Shown piece by piece: positions 1 to 11,000 of a stretch of 60,547 nt of DNA. Where the stretch lies: positions 1-60,547 of the forward strand of contig CAZSQZ010000020.1 of the NCBI GenBank assembly GCA_964609215.1, written 5' to 3'. The notes beneath the pieces were generated by a model. The model was not told where the DNA came from. It was given only the letters and a program-made list of their open reading frames with translations, and did no database searches. Within the stretch, counting starts at the first letter, position 1. The number at the start of each line of letters is the position of its first letter. The DNA comes from JABDKJ01 sp964609215 (lineage in GTDB: Bacteria > Bacteroidota > Bacteroidia > Flavobacteriales_D > JABDKJ01). A program made the translations under genes and the position numbers.

Positions 1-2730
1 TTTGATTGTTCCAATGTGGGGAACAATACAGTGACCTTAACGGCTACTGATGTTAATGGAAACATGAATACTTGTACAGCCAATGTTACTGTTGAAGACA
101 ATGTCTTACCGAATGCAATTTGTCAAGATATTTCTGTTGCTTTGGATGCAACGGGAAGTGCCACTATCACTGAAGCAGACATTAACAACGCTTCGAACGA
201 TGCTTGCGGTATTGCTTCCTTAGGTCTGGATCAAAATACTTTTGATTGTTCCAATGTGGGGAACAATACAGTGACCTTAACGGCTACTGATGTTAATGGA
301 AACATGAATACTTGTACAGCCATTGTTGCAGTTCAAGATAATGTATTGCCTAATGCAATTTGTCAGGATATTTCCGTTAATCTAGATGTTGCTGGAAGCG
401 CAACTATTGCTGAAGCGGATATCAATAACGGCTCTAACGATGCTTGTGGCATTGCTTCTTTAAACCTAGATATAAATACTTTTGATTGCTCCCATGTAGG
501 CAACAACACAGTGACCTTAACGGCTACTGATGTCAATGGAAACATGAGCACTTGTACAGCCATTGTCACAGTTCAAGACAATGTCTTACCGAATGCAATT
601 TGTCAGGACATCACTGTTAATCTAGATGCTGCTGGAAATGCAGCAATTACTGAAGCAGACATTAACAACGCTTCTAACGATGCTTGTGGAATCGCTTCTT
701 TAAGCCTTAATCAAAATACTTTTGATTGTTCCCATGTAGGTAACAATACAGTGACCTTAACGGCTACTGATGTTAATGGAAATATGAATACTTGTACAGC
801 CATTGTTACAGTTCAAGACAATGTCTTACCGAATGCAATTTGTCAGGATATCTCAGTTAATCTGGATGCAATGGGAAGTGCTACTATTGCTGAAGCAGAT
901 ATTGATAATACTTCTAACGATGCTTGTGGAATCGCTTCTTTAAGCTTGGATATAAACACCTTTGATTGTTCTCATGTAGGTAACAACACAGTTACGCTAA
1001 CAGCTACAGATGTTAATGGAAACATGAATACTTGTACAGCCATTGTCACAGTTCAAGACAATGTCTTACCGAATGCAATTTGTCAGGACATCACAGTTAA
1101 TCTTGATGCTGCTGGAAGTGTAACAATTACTGAAGCAGACATTAACAACGCTTCGAACGATGCATGCGGTATTGCTTCTTTAAGCCTTAATCAAAATACT
1201 TTCGATTGCTCCAATGTGGGCAACAATACAATGACCTTAACGGCTACTGATGTCAATGGAAACATGAGCACTTGTACAGCCATTGTCACAGTTCAAGACA
1301 ATGTCTTACCGAATGCAATTTGTCAAGATATCTCAGTTAATCTAGATGCAACGGGAAGTGTAACTATTACTGAAGCAGACATTAACAACGCTTCTAACGA
1401 TGCTTGCGGTATTGCTTCTTTAAGCCTTAATCAAAATACTTTCGATTGTTCTCATGTAGGTAACAACACAGTGACCTTAACAGCTACTGATGTCAATGGA
1501 AACGTGAGCACTTGTACAGCCAATGTTACTGTTGAAGACAATGTCTTACCGAATGCAATCTGTCAAGATATTTCAGTTAGTCTGGATGCAACGGGAAGTG
1601 CTACTATTGCTGAAGCAGATATTGATAATACTTCTAACGATGCTTGCGGTATTGCTTCTTTAAGCTTAGATCAAAATACCTTTGATTGTTCTCATGTAGG
1701 CAACAATACAGTGACCTTAACAGCTACTGATGTTAATGGAAACATGAATACTTGTACAGCCAATGTTACTGTTGAAGACAATGTATTGCCTAATGCAATT
1801 TGTCAGGACATTACTGTTAATTTGGATACTACTGGAAGTGTTACTATTACTGAAGCGGATATCAATAACGGCTCTAACGATGCTTGTGGAATCGCTTCTT
1901 TAAGCCTAGATCAAAACACCTTTGATTGTTCCAATGTAGGCAACAACACAGTGACCTTAACGGCTACTGATGTTAATGGAAACATGAATACTTGTACAGC
2001 CATTGTCACGGTTCAAGATAATGTCTTACCGAATACAATCTGTCAGGATATCTCAGTTAATCTAGATGCAATGGGAAGTGTAACTATTACTGAAGCAGAT
2101 ATAAATAACGCTTCTAACGATGCTTGTGGTATTGCTTCTTTAAACCTGGATATAAATACTTTTGATTGTTCCAATGTAGGCAACAATACAGTGACCTTAA
2201 CGGCTACTGATTTCAATGGAAACATGAATACTTGTACAGCCATTGTCACAGTTCAAGACAATGTCTTACCGAATGCAATTTGTCAGGACATCACTGTTAA
2301 TCTAGATGCTACTGGAACTGCTGCTATTACTGAAGCGGATATCGATAACGGCTCTAACGATGCTTGTGGAATCGCTTCTTTAAGCTTGGATATAAACACC
2401 TTTGATTGTTCCAATCTAGGCAACAACACAGTTACGCTAACAGCTACAGATGTTAATGGAAACGCGAGTAATTGTACAGCCATTGTTGCAGTTCAAGATA
2501 ATGTCTTACCTAATGCAATTTGTCAGGATATCTCAGTTAATCTAGATGCTGCTGGAAGCGCAACAATTACTGAAGCGGACATTAACAATGTTTCGAACGA
2601 TGCTTGTGGAATCGCTTCTTTAAGCTTGGATATAAACACCTTTGATTGTTCTCATGTAGGTAACAATACAGTGACCTTAACAGCTACTGATGTTAATGGA
2701 AACATGAATACTTGTGCAGCTATTGTTACG
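1..2730 (+). repeat. In-frame 240-bp tandem repeat array inside the adhesin gene
   Basis: Units of exactly 240 bp (80 codons) recur without any indel: TTTGATTG or a one-base variant begins at 1, 241, 481, 721, 961, 1201, 1441, 1681, 1921, 2161, 2401 and 2641. Eleven full periods plus a partial unit are visible, and the array continues beyond the left edge. Units differ at scattered positions only, and variant blocks (ACCAATGTTACTGTTGAA versus ACCATTGTCACAGTTCAA) are shared between non-adjacent units, as expected from recombination or gene conversion. Confidence 0.97.
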
Positions 2731-5700
2731 GTTCAGGATAACATTGCACCAATAATAACATGTCCTTCAGATATAACGGAAAGTTTAAATTCTGGCTCCT
2801 GTTCTACTACTTTACTAAGTGGTTTTACACCTTCAATTGACGAAAATTGTTCTGGTTATTCACTAACTCATGAAGTGTCTGGAGCCACTAATGTAGCAGC
2901 TGGTTCTGCTGGAACAATTGCAAGCGTAGAATTTGTAACAGGTATATCAACAGTTATATACACAGTAGATGATAACAATGGACAATCTTCACAATGTAAT
3001 TTTAATGTCACCATTCTAGAATCCATTCCATTAATATCTATAGGAGATTTATCGATTACAGAAAATATTGGAACAGCAGTAGTTAGTGTAAGTATGAATA
3101 TTCCATCTTGCGAAGATATCACCGTAAACTATGAAACATCTGATGGAACTGCAATTACTCCAGATGATTATGACGGTATTAATTCGTCAATAACTATTCT
3201 TGCAGGTAATCTAAGTGCTGAAATTTCTATTCCTATTAATGATGATTCTATCGATGAAGGAAACGAAAACTTTAATTTAAATCTAACTGGAGCCAGTATA
3301 GGATTAATTTCCGATGGTTCTTCTATCATCACAATAATTGATGATGAAGCTCCTTCCTGTATTCAAATTTCTGATATCTCTGTAAATGAGGATGCCGGGA
3401 CCATTAACGTTCCTGTTTTACTTAGCAGTCAAAATAACAATGAGATCAGTATCGATTACACTATTAATGTTACTGACAACAATACAGAAGCAAATGATAT
3501 TTTCTCAACCTTGACAGGGACATTAAATTTTCCAACAGGAACAACCAGTTCGGAAATATCAATTGACATTTTAGATGATGATATTTTCGAAGGAAATGAA
3601 AGTTTTTCTATAACGTTCAGCAATCCTGTAAACGCTACTCTATGTTCACAAACAATCTCCGAAGTTACAATCATAGATGATGAAACAATGCCTTGTTTGT
3701 CTATAGCTGGTGATTCTGCATCTGAAAACTCGGGCCAATTAACATTTGAAGTTACCGCAAGTGGATTAAGCGAATCTGATATGGACTTCGACATTGATAT
3801 TACAGATATAAATACCAATGGTCCTCAAGACTACAATTATACTGGAAGCTTGAGCATTACAATTCCTCCATTAAATACAAGCGCAACTATTCTGGTAGAT
3901 ATCGTAGATGACAATTTCTATGAACTTGAAGAAGAGTTTGCAATAAATATTGGCAACTCATTTGGTGCTACTATCTGTTCTGGACAAAATCAAGCAATAG
4001 GAACAATAACTGATAACGAAAACTTACCGGAATTAAATACTTCTAACATCAGTATTGATGAGGGGGCTGGAACCATTTCATTTGAAGTAACACTTAGCCA
4101 GCCATCATTCCTAAACACATCTGTTAGCTTCTCAACTATAAATAACGGGACAGCAGAATTAAGTGACTATAACCCAGTATCCGGAACATTAAATTTTAGT
4201 CCTGGGTCAATTTCAGAAATCATAACACTAAACATCATTGAAGATAATATATATGAAATTGATGAAACATTTGGCTTACAACTTTCAAATCCGGTAAATG
4301 CTTCTATTAATAATGGTCTTGTATCTGCTACGATTATTGACAATGATGACTTACCTTGTTTAAGTGTAAATAACAACACAATTTCAGAAGATGATGGCAT
4401 TCTCACTTTTACCATTGAATCAAATAACGTAAGTGAAGTGGATATTGAATTTGATTTTCAAATTAATAACATTGAGACCAGCTCATCAGATTATATGCTT
4501 TTATCTTCTTCGCCAGCTAGCATTCCCGCAGGCCAGAGCAATGTGGATATTTCAATTCAAATCATCGATGATAACATAGGAGAACTAACGGAGACCCTAG
4601 AATTAGAAATTACTTCTGCTCAAAATGCTACTATATGCCTCGGAAGTGACACTGGAACAGGAACTATTTTAGACAACGATAATGCATCTTGTATTACCAT
4701 TTCTGCGCCTTCCGTAATTAGTGAAGATTTAAACTCTGTAATTTATAACCTTGAAATACCCAACCCTTACTTTGAGGATATAAGTATATCTTATAATCTT
4801 TCATTTTCTGGTCAAACCGCAAGTGCAAGTGATTGTAATCTATCGCAAAATACAAGTACAATTATTGCAGGTGAAATTTCTACTAGCTTTACTTTATTCA
4901 TTACTGATGACCTGGAAGACGAACTAAACGAAACTTTTGAAATTCAATTTTCCTCATCTTCAACTATACCTTTTTGCGGTGGGAACAAGGTAAGCGGAAC
5001 TATTAATGATAATGACATTCCCGTTCCAACATGTCAAAACTTAATTCTTGAACTGGATAATTCTGGAAATGCGACTATTGAAGAAGATGAAATATTCACC
5101 GGAGATAATTCACTAGGCACAATAAGCAACTTCGATACAGACATCACGAATTTTAATTGTTCAGATGTCGGATCTGATGTACTTATTACACTTACTATTA
5201 CTGATGAAAATGGAGAGGTAAATTCTTGTGCCTCTGACATAACTGTTCTAGACAATATTAATCCGGTTCTAAGCTGTCAAAACTTAGTTATTGATTATGA
5301 TGGCATAACACCTACCATAATTCAAACATTTGATTTCATCACTAATGCAACAGATAATTGTTCATTAGATACTGTATACCTTTCTCAGTATGAATTCACT
5401 GAAGTTGGTATCACAGAAGTAACGGCTTATGCTGTTGATGAATTCAATAATATTAGTGAAACTACTTGCCAGGTAACTGTAAATTATTCTGGAATAGGCC
5501 CCTCTGCAATTTGTCAAAACGCAAATGCTTATTTAGACAGTTTTGGATTTACCACTATTGAAGTAGATGATATTAATGACGGATCCTCAGGCATTGGAAC
5601 TTTGAATCTAACACTTAGTCAAACGGCTTTCAATTGCAATGATGTAGCATTCAATAATCCAACTATAATTACCTTAAGTGCCATAGATGGCTCTGGAATT

Positions 5701-7437
5701 GAAAGCACATGCACAGCGGAAGTGACGTTATTAGATACCATCGCTCCGTTATATGAAATACTAAGTCCAACTCTGGCTTTAAATTCTGCAGGAGAACTGA
5801 CAGTCAGTCCAGCTGATTTTATTGATCAGGCAAGTATAAGTGACAATTGTATAATAGCTTCACAAAGTATTTCAGCATCTACCTTTAATGCTCCGGGTAT
5901 TTATCCAATTGAAACAGTTGTAAATGATGCTTTTAATAATACTACAATTATGAATACTCAAATTGAAGTATTAGCAAATGCTGGCCCAACCGCTATTTGT
6001 CAAAATGATACTCTTTATATCGATTTCAGTGGCTCAGCTGTGGCAGATCCTATTGAAATTGATAATAATAGTACGGATGATGGAAGTATTATCAATTATT
6101 GGGTAGATCAGCCCAATTTTAACTGTTCAAATATTGGAATAAACTCAGTAAATTTATTTGTAGAAGACAATTTAAATCAAGTGGATTTTTGTCAATCAGA
6201 AATATTAGTGCTAGATACAATTGCTCCCATTCCAAACGAAGTAATCTTACCTAACCTAGAGTCTGATTGTCAGTTAATCATCAATTCAAGCGATTTTCCA
6301 TTAGCTACGGATAATTGCAATAACACAATTACAGCTACAACAAACAGTCCGTTGACATTTAACACTCCAGGAACTTATACCGTTGAATGGACCTATGAAG
6401 ATCCATCCGGAAATACATATTCGCAGAATCAAACAGTTGAAATAATAGATAACGAAGATCCTGTAATTGTTTGCCCGAACGATATTAGTGTAGAAAATAC
6501 TTTCGGAACAAATGGAGCTGAAGTAGATTTTAGCATTCCATCCTTTTCAGATAACTGTGATGCAACTTTAGAACAAACTTTTGGGTTGCCAAGTGGCAGC
6601 TTCTTTTCTATAGGTATGCACGATATTATTTATACCTCTACAGACCTTTCAGGCAATTCAGTTTCTTGCTCATTCTCCATAACGGTTGAAGATAATAGTG
6701 CTCCAAGCTTTGAAGACATGAGTTTAGATGTTTGCGAAGGTGAAGTTTATATAGATACGCCAAGTGCGATTGATAATAGTGGAGAAATAAGCTCAATAAC
6801 TAATGATAGGAATGGTCTTGATTTTATTTCAGAAAATATTAGTGCTGGGACTTATACTATAATATGGACTGCTATTGACCCTTCTGGTAATGCAACGGAT
6901 GCAATTATGACCTTGAATGTAATTCAACAAGAAGAGGCTCCTTATGCCGGAGAAGACCAAACCATTTATTTCATTGCTAATACCCAATTAAATGCAACAC
7001 CAAATCAAAATGGTCTTGGGTTTTGGGAAATTGTTGATGGAGGTGGGACAATCCAAAATCTGGATTCAGCCAATACTAGTATCTCTAATTTATCCGAGGG
7101 AAGTAATACTTTAGCATGGATCATCAACAACAATGTCTGTCCAGCTCAAATGGATTTGATTTCTATTGATGTCTTTTCTTTTAATGTTCCAAATGCCATT
7201 TCACCAGATGGGGATGGAATTAATGAAAATTTTGTAATTCCAGGGATGCAAGAATTCAATCACAAGTTGACTATTTATAATAGATGGGGAGCTCAGGTAT
7301 TTCAATCCGTAAATGGACAAGAATATTGGGATGGAACAGACCAAAGTGGACAGCTATTACCAAGAGATACCTACTTCGTTACATTCGAATTTGAGAATGG
7401 ATTAACGCATAATGGCTTTGTTGTTCTGAAATATTAA
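1..7437 (+). CDS. Giant HYR/Calx-beta repeat surface protein with type B T9SS sorting domain (5' end outside window)
   Basis: The frame is open from base 1, so the gene starts upstream of the window; the GTG at 16 is only an internal valine codon. Visible residues 1-910 are near-identical 80-residue HYR-like repeats (units begin DNVLPNAICQDI and contain NDACGIASL and GNNTVTLTATDVNGN). Residues about 1010-1676 hold six Calx-beta domains, each ending in a DD- or DND-type acidic motif (for example IIDDE, ILDNDN), expected to bind calcium. Degenerate HYR units follow, then a C-terminal domain at about 2393-2478 with SPDGDGINENF, YNRWG and WDGTDQSG, the hallmark of T9SS type B (CHU_C, gliding-motility-associated) sorting. 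It is probably a secreted, cell-surface adhesin; ligand unknown. Its stop overlaps that of the convergent peptidase gene by 4 bp. Domain calls are confident, the adhesin role is inferred. Confidence 0.93.
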   Translation, partial: FDCSNVGNNTVTLTATDVNGNMNTCTANVTVEDNVLPNAICQDISVALDATGSATITEADINNASNDACGIASLGLDQNTFDCSNVGNNTVTLTATDVNGNMNTCTAIVAVQDNVLPNAICQDISVNLDVAGSATIAEADINNGSNDACGIASLNLDINTFDCSHVGNNTVTLTATDVNGNMSTCTAIVTVQDNVLPNAICQDITVNLDAAGNAAITEADINNASNDACGIASLSLNQNTFDCSHVGNNTVTLTATDVNGNMNTCTAIVTVQDNVLPNAICQDISVNLDAMGSATIAEADIDNTSNDACGIASLSLDINTFDCSHVGNNTVTLTATDVNGNMNTCTAIVTVQDNVLPNAICQDITVNLDAAGSVTITEADINNASNDACGIASLSLNQNTFDCSNVGNNTMTLTATDVNGNMSTCTAIVTVQDNVLPNAICQDISVNLDATGSVTITEADINNASNDACGIASLSLNQNTFDCSHVGNNTVTLTATDVNGNVSTCTANVTVEDNVLPNAICQDISVSLDATGSATIAEADIDNTSNDACGIASLSLDQNTFDCSHVGNNTVTLTATDVNGNMNTCTANVTVEDNVLPNAICQDITVNLDTTGSVTITEADINNGSNDACGIASLSLDQNTFDCSNVGNNTVTLTATDVNGNMNTCTAIVTVQDNVLPNTICQDISVNLDAMGSVTITEADINNASNDACGIASLNLDINTFDCSNVGNNTVTLTATDFNGNMNTCTAIVTVQDNVLPNAICQDITVNLDATGTAAITEADIDNGSNDACGIASLSLDINTFDCSNLGNNTVTLTATDVNGNASNCTAIVAVQDNVLPNAICQDISVNLDAAGSATITEADINNVSNDACGIASLSLDINTFDCSHVGNNTVTLTATDVNGNMNTCAAIVTVQDNIAPIITCPSDITESLNSGSCSTTLLSGFTPSIDENCSGYSLTHEVSGATNVAAGSAGTIASVEFVTGISTVIYTVDDNNGQSSQCNFNVTILESIPLISIGDLSITENIGTAVVSVSMNIPSCEDITVNYETSDGTAITPDDYDGINSSITILAGNLSAEISIPINDDSIDEGNENFNLNLTGASIGLISDGSSIITIIDDEAPSCIQISDISVNEDAGTINVPVLLSSQNNNEISIDYTINVTDNNTEANDIFSTLTGTLNFPTGTTSSEISIDILDDDIFEGNESFSITFSNPVNATLCSQTISEVTIIDDETMPCLSIAGDSASENSGQLTFEVTASGLSESDMDFDIDITDINTNGPQDYNYTGSLSITIPPLNTSATILVDIVDDNFYELEEEFAINIGNSFGATICSGQNQAIGTITDNENLPELNTSNISIDEGAGTISFEVTLSQPSFLNTSVSFSTINNGTAELSDYNPVSGTLNFSPGSISEIITLNIIEDNIYEIDETFGLQLSNPVNASINNGLVSATIIDNDDLPCLSVNNNTISEDDGILTFTIESNNVSEVDIEFDFQINNIETSSSDYMLLSSSPASIPAGQSNVDISIQIIDDNIGELTETLELEITSAQNATICLGSDTGTGTILDNDNASCITISAPSVISEDLNSVIYNLEIPNPYFEDISISYNLSFSGQTASASDCNLSQNTSTIIAGEISTSFTLFITDDLEDELNETFEIQFSSSSTIPFCGGNKVSGTINDNDIPVPTCQNLILELDNSGNATIEEDEIFTGDNSLGTISNFDTDITNFNCSDVGSDVLITLTITDENGEVNSCASDITVLDNINPVLSCQNLVIDYDGITPTIIQTFDFITNATDNCSLDTVYLSQYEFTEVGITEVTAYAVDEFNNISETTCQVTVNYSGIGPSAICQNANAYLDSFGFTTIEVDDINDGSSGIGTLNLTLSQTAFNCNDVAFNNPTIITLSAIDGSGIESTCTAEVTLLDTIAPLYEILSPTLALNSAGELTVSPADFIDQASISDNCIIASQSISASTFNAPGIYPIETVVNDAFNNTTIMNTQIEVLANAGPTAICQNDTLYIDFSGSAVADPIEIDNNSTDDGSIINYWVDQPNFNCSNIGINSVNLFVEDNLNQVDFCQSEILVLDTIAPIPNEVILPNLESDCQLIINSSDFPLATDNCNNTITATTNSPLTFNTPGTYTVEWTYEDPSGNTYSQNQTVEIIDNEDPVIVCPNDISVENTFGTNGAEVDFSIPSFSDNCDATLEQTFGLPSGSFFSIGMHDIIYTSTDLSGNSVSCSFSITVEDNSAPSFEDMSLDVCEGEVYIDTPSAIDNSGEISSITNDRNGLDFISENISAGTYTIIWTAIDPSGNATDAIMTLNVIQQEEAPYAGEDQTIYFIANTQLNATPNQNGLGFWEIVDGGGTIQNLDSANTSISNLSEGSNTLAWIINNNVCPAQMDLISIDVFSFNVPNAISPDGDGINENFVIPGMQEFNHKLTIYNRWGAQVFQSVNGQEYWDGTDQSGQLLPRDTYFVTFEFENGLTHNGFVVLKY

Positions 7438-8015
7438 TTTCTTAAATAATCGTCTGGGTTTAGATAAAACATTTTTTTCCAGCCTTGAACCGCTTCTGAA
7501 TCATATTTGTGGGGATATGGAAAAGGACTAGTAATTGAATAATGTAAATGAGGAGCTTTTCCCTTTGCATTTCCGCTATCTCCTACCGTTCCCATAATAC
7601 TTCCGCATTTAACTGGTTTCATTGCATGGGTCTTAATCTCATCTAAATGTGCGTAATAATGAAAACGCCATTTTGGGCCCAAAACCATTACCGCATTTCC
7701 TCCTTTACCACCTGAAGAAGTGTAAACAACAATTCCATTAGTAGATGCGATAACTGGTGTTCCCTTAGGATGAAAAATATCTATTCCTTTATGCGTTATT
7801 GAACTCCCCCATGGATAGGCCCAAAAAGACTTTTCGTTCCAATCCTTTACACCTGCTCCTTGAACCGGTATAACCATCTTCTGCGGTATAACCATACCTA
7901 TAAGTAAAATAGAAAATACAACCAAAATGAACTTTCTAGTTCTTTTGTTCTTGTGTAAAGAAACCAATAACAAGATTAAGAATGCCCAGAATCTCTTAGT
8001 TGTATTTGTTATCAT
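7434..8015 (-). CDS. M23 family metallopeptidase, membrane anchored
   Basis: The protein has a basic N-terminus with a hydrophobic segment at about residues 30-45 (FILVVFSILLIGMVI), so it is probably anchored in the inner membrane and faces the periplasm. The C-terminal half is a LytM/M23 domain with the zinc motif HKGID (HxxxD) and the second motif HLHY (HxH), so the catalytic set looks complete. Such enzymes cut peptidoglycan cross-bridges or act as LytM scaffolds. A TTG lies three codons further upstream at 8024; the ATG at 8015 is preferred (193 residues). It is convergent with the adhesin gene and divergent from the TraB gene, so it is its own transcription unit. Physiological target unknown. 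Confidence 0.85.
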   Translation of the reverse strand: MITNTTKRFWAFLILLLVSLHKNKRTRKFILVVFSILLIGMVIPQKMVIPVQGAGVKDWNEKSFWAYPWGSSITHKGIDIFHPKGTPVIASTNGIVVYTSSGGKGGNAVMVLGPKWRFHYYAHLDEIKTHAMKPVKCGSIMGTVGDSGNAKGKAPHLHYSITSPFPYPHKYDSEAVQGWKKMFYLNPDDYLRN

Positions 8016-8083
8016 GGTAAACAAATTTGATAATTATTATCTTGTACGCAAAGCAAAAGAACCTTTTGATCTTTTCAGATTCC

Positions 8084-11000
8084 ATGGCGAAAACCAGTAA
8101 AATATTCTCCTTCGTACTTCTTTTCTGGATATTTTCAACACCTTCTGTTAAAGCTCAAGACAGAACTTCCTACGATCTTTTGTGGAAGCTAGAAAAAGAA
8201 GGTACAAAGCCCTCCTACCTATTTGGCACCATGCATGTTAAAGATGAGCGAGTTTTTCAATTTAGTGACTCTGTTCTTATTGCTTTAGAATCTTGTGAGC
8301 AGTTTGCTTTAGAACTGCACCCAGACAGTATGTTTAAAATTATCGTAGATGAGAAATTTTTCAATTCTATTGATTCGCCTGATAAATTATTAACTCAAGA
8401 AGAAATGCAAATCTTGAAATCAAAATTTAAGGCTACAACTGGTATGGATTATGAGAATTTCAATTTCAGGAATCCCCTTGCTCTCAGAGAATTTTTAAGT
8501 GCAGAGAGTCAAAACAAACCTCAACGTAAAACGTTCCTAGATGCTTACTTATTGGGACTGGCTAAAACATTTCAAAAGTCCATTCACGGTTTGGAAAGAA
8601 TAGAAAGTCAATTAGCTTCCTTTTCAGAACAAAGCTCAATAGAGCAAAGGGAAGATTTAATTGAATTATTGAATAACGAACTAGATAATTCAGGAAATTT
8701 CCTAGATCAATTTATTGATACTTACTCCAAAGGTAATCTTAGAAACTTAGAGAAATACGTTTCTGGATCTTTAGATTTACCAGCTTTTATTGAAAGGAAT
8801 AAAACCATGGCCACAAGCATTGACCAACTCCATTCTAAAGGGAGTATTTTCTCTGCTATCGGTGCTGCTCATCTAATTGGTGAAAATTCTGTTCTCAAAC
8901 TTTTAGAACAAAAAGGATTTAAAGTAAAACGCGTTAAAGCAAACTTTACTGGAATTGCTAAGGATTATAAAATTGACCATTCAAAAATGAAATGGCAAAA
9001 GTTCGTAGATTCCAAAAAAGGATTCTCTATTGAAACGCCTGGTGTATTGGTAAAAGTTCCTGGTGATGAATTTGAGTTTATCAACATGCACAGTATGATA
9101 GACCTAACAGGAGCAAACTCATTCATAATCTTCAGCATAGATCTAAGGTCACTTCCAAAAGATATGAAGGAGAAGGACATGAAAAAATTACTTTTAGATC
9201 AGTTTAAAAAGAAAGATTCTTTTACCCATACCAAGAGCAATAAGTTTTTCAGAGACAATATAGAATTTAATGAATTGTACCTAGAAAAGGAAGATGGATC
9301 AGCAACTCGCATTCAATATTGTCATGACAATAACAACCTTTTTGTTAATGCTTGCTTTGGTTTTTTCTCTAGACCATTTCCAAAGGAACAGGATAGATTT
9401 TTTAATTCATTTAAAACCTTTCAACCAAATAGTAATTATTTAAATAATTCAAAATGGAAAAACAAGGCTGGAGCCTTCAGTATCAATTTTCCAGAGGAAC
9501 CTGCCTATTTATATAATGAACTTGAAAACCCAATAAACCTGAATGGAGATAAGTTCATAGTTCATATATATAGTTGCCTAATTCCCGAAAACAATAGTGT
9601 TGGATACGTTGCTTATAATGACTATCCTACTGGTTACTATCTGGACTCTTCTTATGACGGTCTAAATGAAACATTAAATGAACTGAATCAGCAAGGCAAA
9701 GTCATATCAGAGGTGGACACAAGTTTTATTGGAGATCAATTAACTTTTGAGTTCAACTATCTCGCTCAAAATAAGTTTCCCTCCAAAATGAAATTCTTAT
9801 TTCGCGGCAACCGAGCTTATAGGATTTTTGAGTTAGCCTTGGGAGATGATAAGAATATTGATTATTCCAAGTTCGATCCTTTCTTAAATTCATTTGAGCT
9901 TCTCCCCTATGGGGAAAGTAAAAGAAAAAAATACTCTGTACCAGAAGATTCTTTTGACATATCGTTTTTTGACTCTAAAGTACTGGAAACGGATACAATA
10001 TTTAGCAACGATATTGCTTTTAACCAATTGAAATTTTGGAGCAATACCAACCCCAGTTCAGGAGGATTCTACCAACTAGAAAGAAGTAAAATATCTAAGT
10101 ATTTCAAAGCAGATAATGCTGATACTTTACTCTTTAATTATACTCAAGATCTCCTCTATTGGGGAGATTCTATTACTTATAAAAAATTCACTGAAATAGA
10201 TGCTTTACCTGCTTATCATATTAGATATCAGAATAAATATACTGATAAGCTTGATGAAGTAGTTACATGGTATGATGGTGAGCATATTTATTGCATTTAT
10301 AGGATTGCTTCGGATGAAGAAATGAGAAATGATGAATTACTTGAAATAGCAAATTCATTTAATCTTAAAATTGAAGTGAGGCAAATGGATCTTTCGTCTT
10401 CAAAAGCCGAACAAATTATTACTGATTTAAACCATGATGAAATGGAAATCAGAGATAGGGCTTTAGGTTCATTTAGTTACTATCAATGGGATGAATATGA
10501 AAGAAACATCTTAGAAAAAGCGCTATATCAAGAATTTGAGAAAGATACTAATGAAATTGCGATCAAAAGAAATTTGGTATCTGCCTTGGCTTCCCTTAAC
10601 GATTCTATTTCAAGAAACTTTCTTCTCAACCACTATTTAAACCAATCTGAAGATTTAAAAGAATACATTCTATCAACTCTTGCATATGATGACACGGGTA
10701 TTGATAATACAATAATGGATTTATTCATCAAGGAAACTCCAAAAAAGAATGAAGCAGAATACTTCTCTTTTTTCTATGCGCTTGAAGATAGCCTTGAAAT
10801 TCCGATGGAAAGACTTAGTGATTTTATTGAAATCTTAAAAGATGAGTATTATGAAAAGGAGATTCTACATCTAATAACACAGGTACTTATTACTTTCCCT
10901 GAAACCGAACCTTTGATAAGTGAAAACATGCATATCCTAACCAATAACTCCGTTAGAGATTTCAATACCTATAGAGAGATGGTTGACAAACAGGAAATCC

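Noticed and set aside
363..2483. Several minus-strand frames of 66-68 codons with similar sequence
   Set aside because: They are mirror frames of the 240-bp tandem repeat in the adhesin gene and recur with its period.
1..2730. Regular repeats as a CRISPR array
   Set aside because: Period is 240 bp, units are coding and there is no unique spacer between short repeats.
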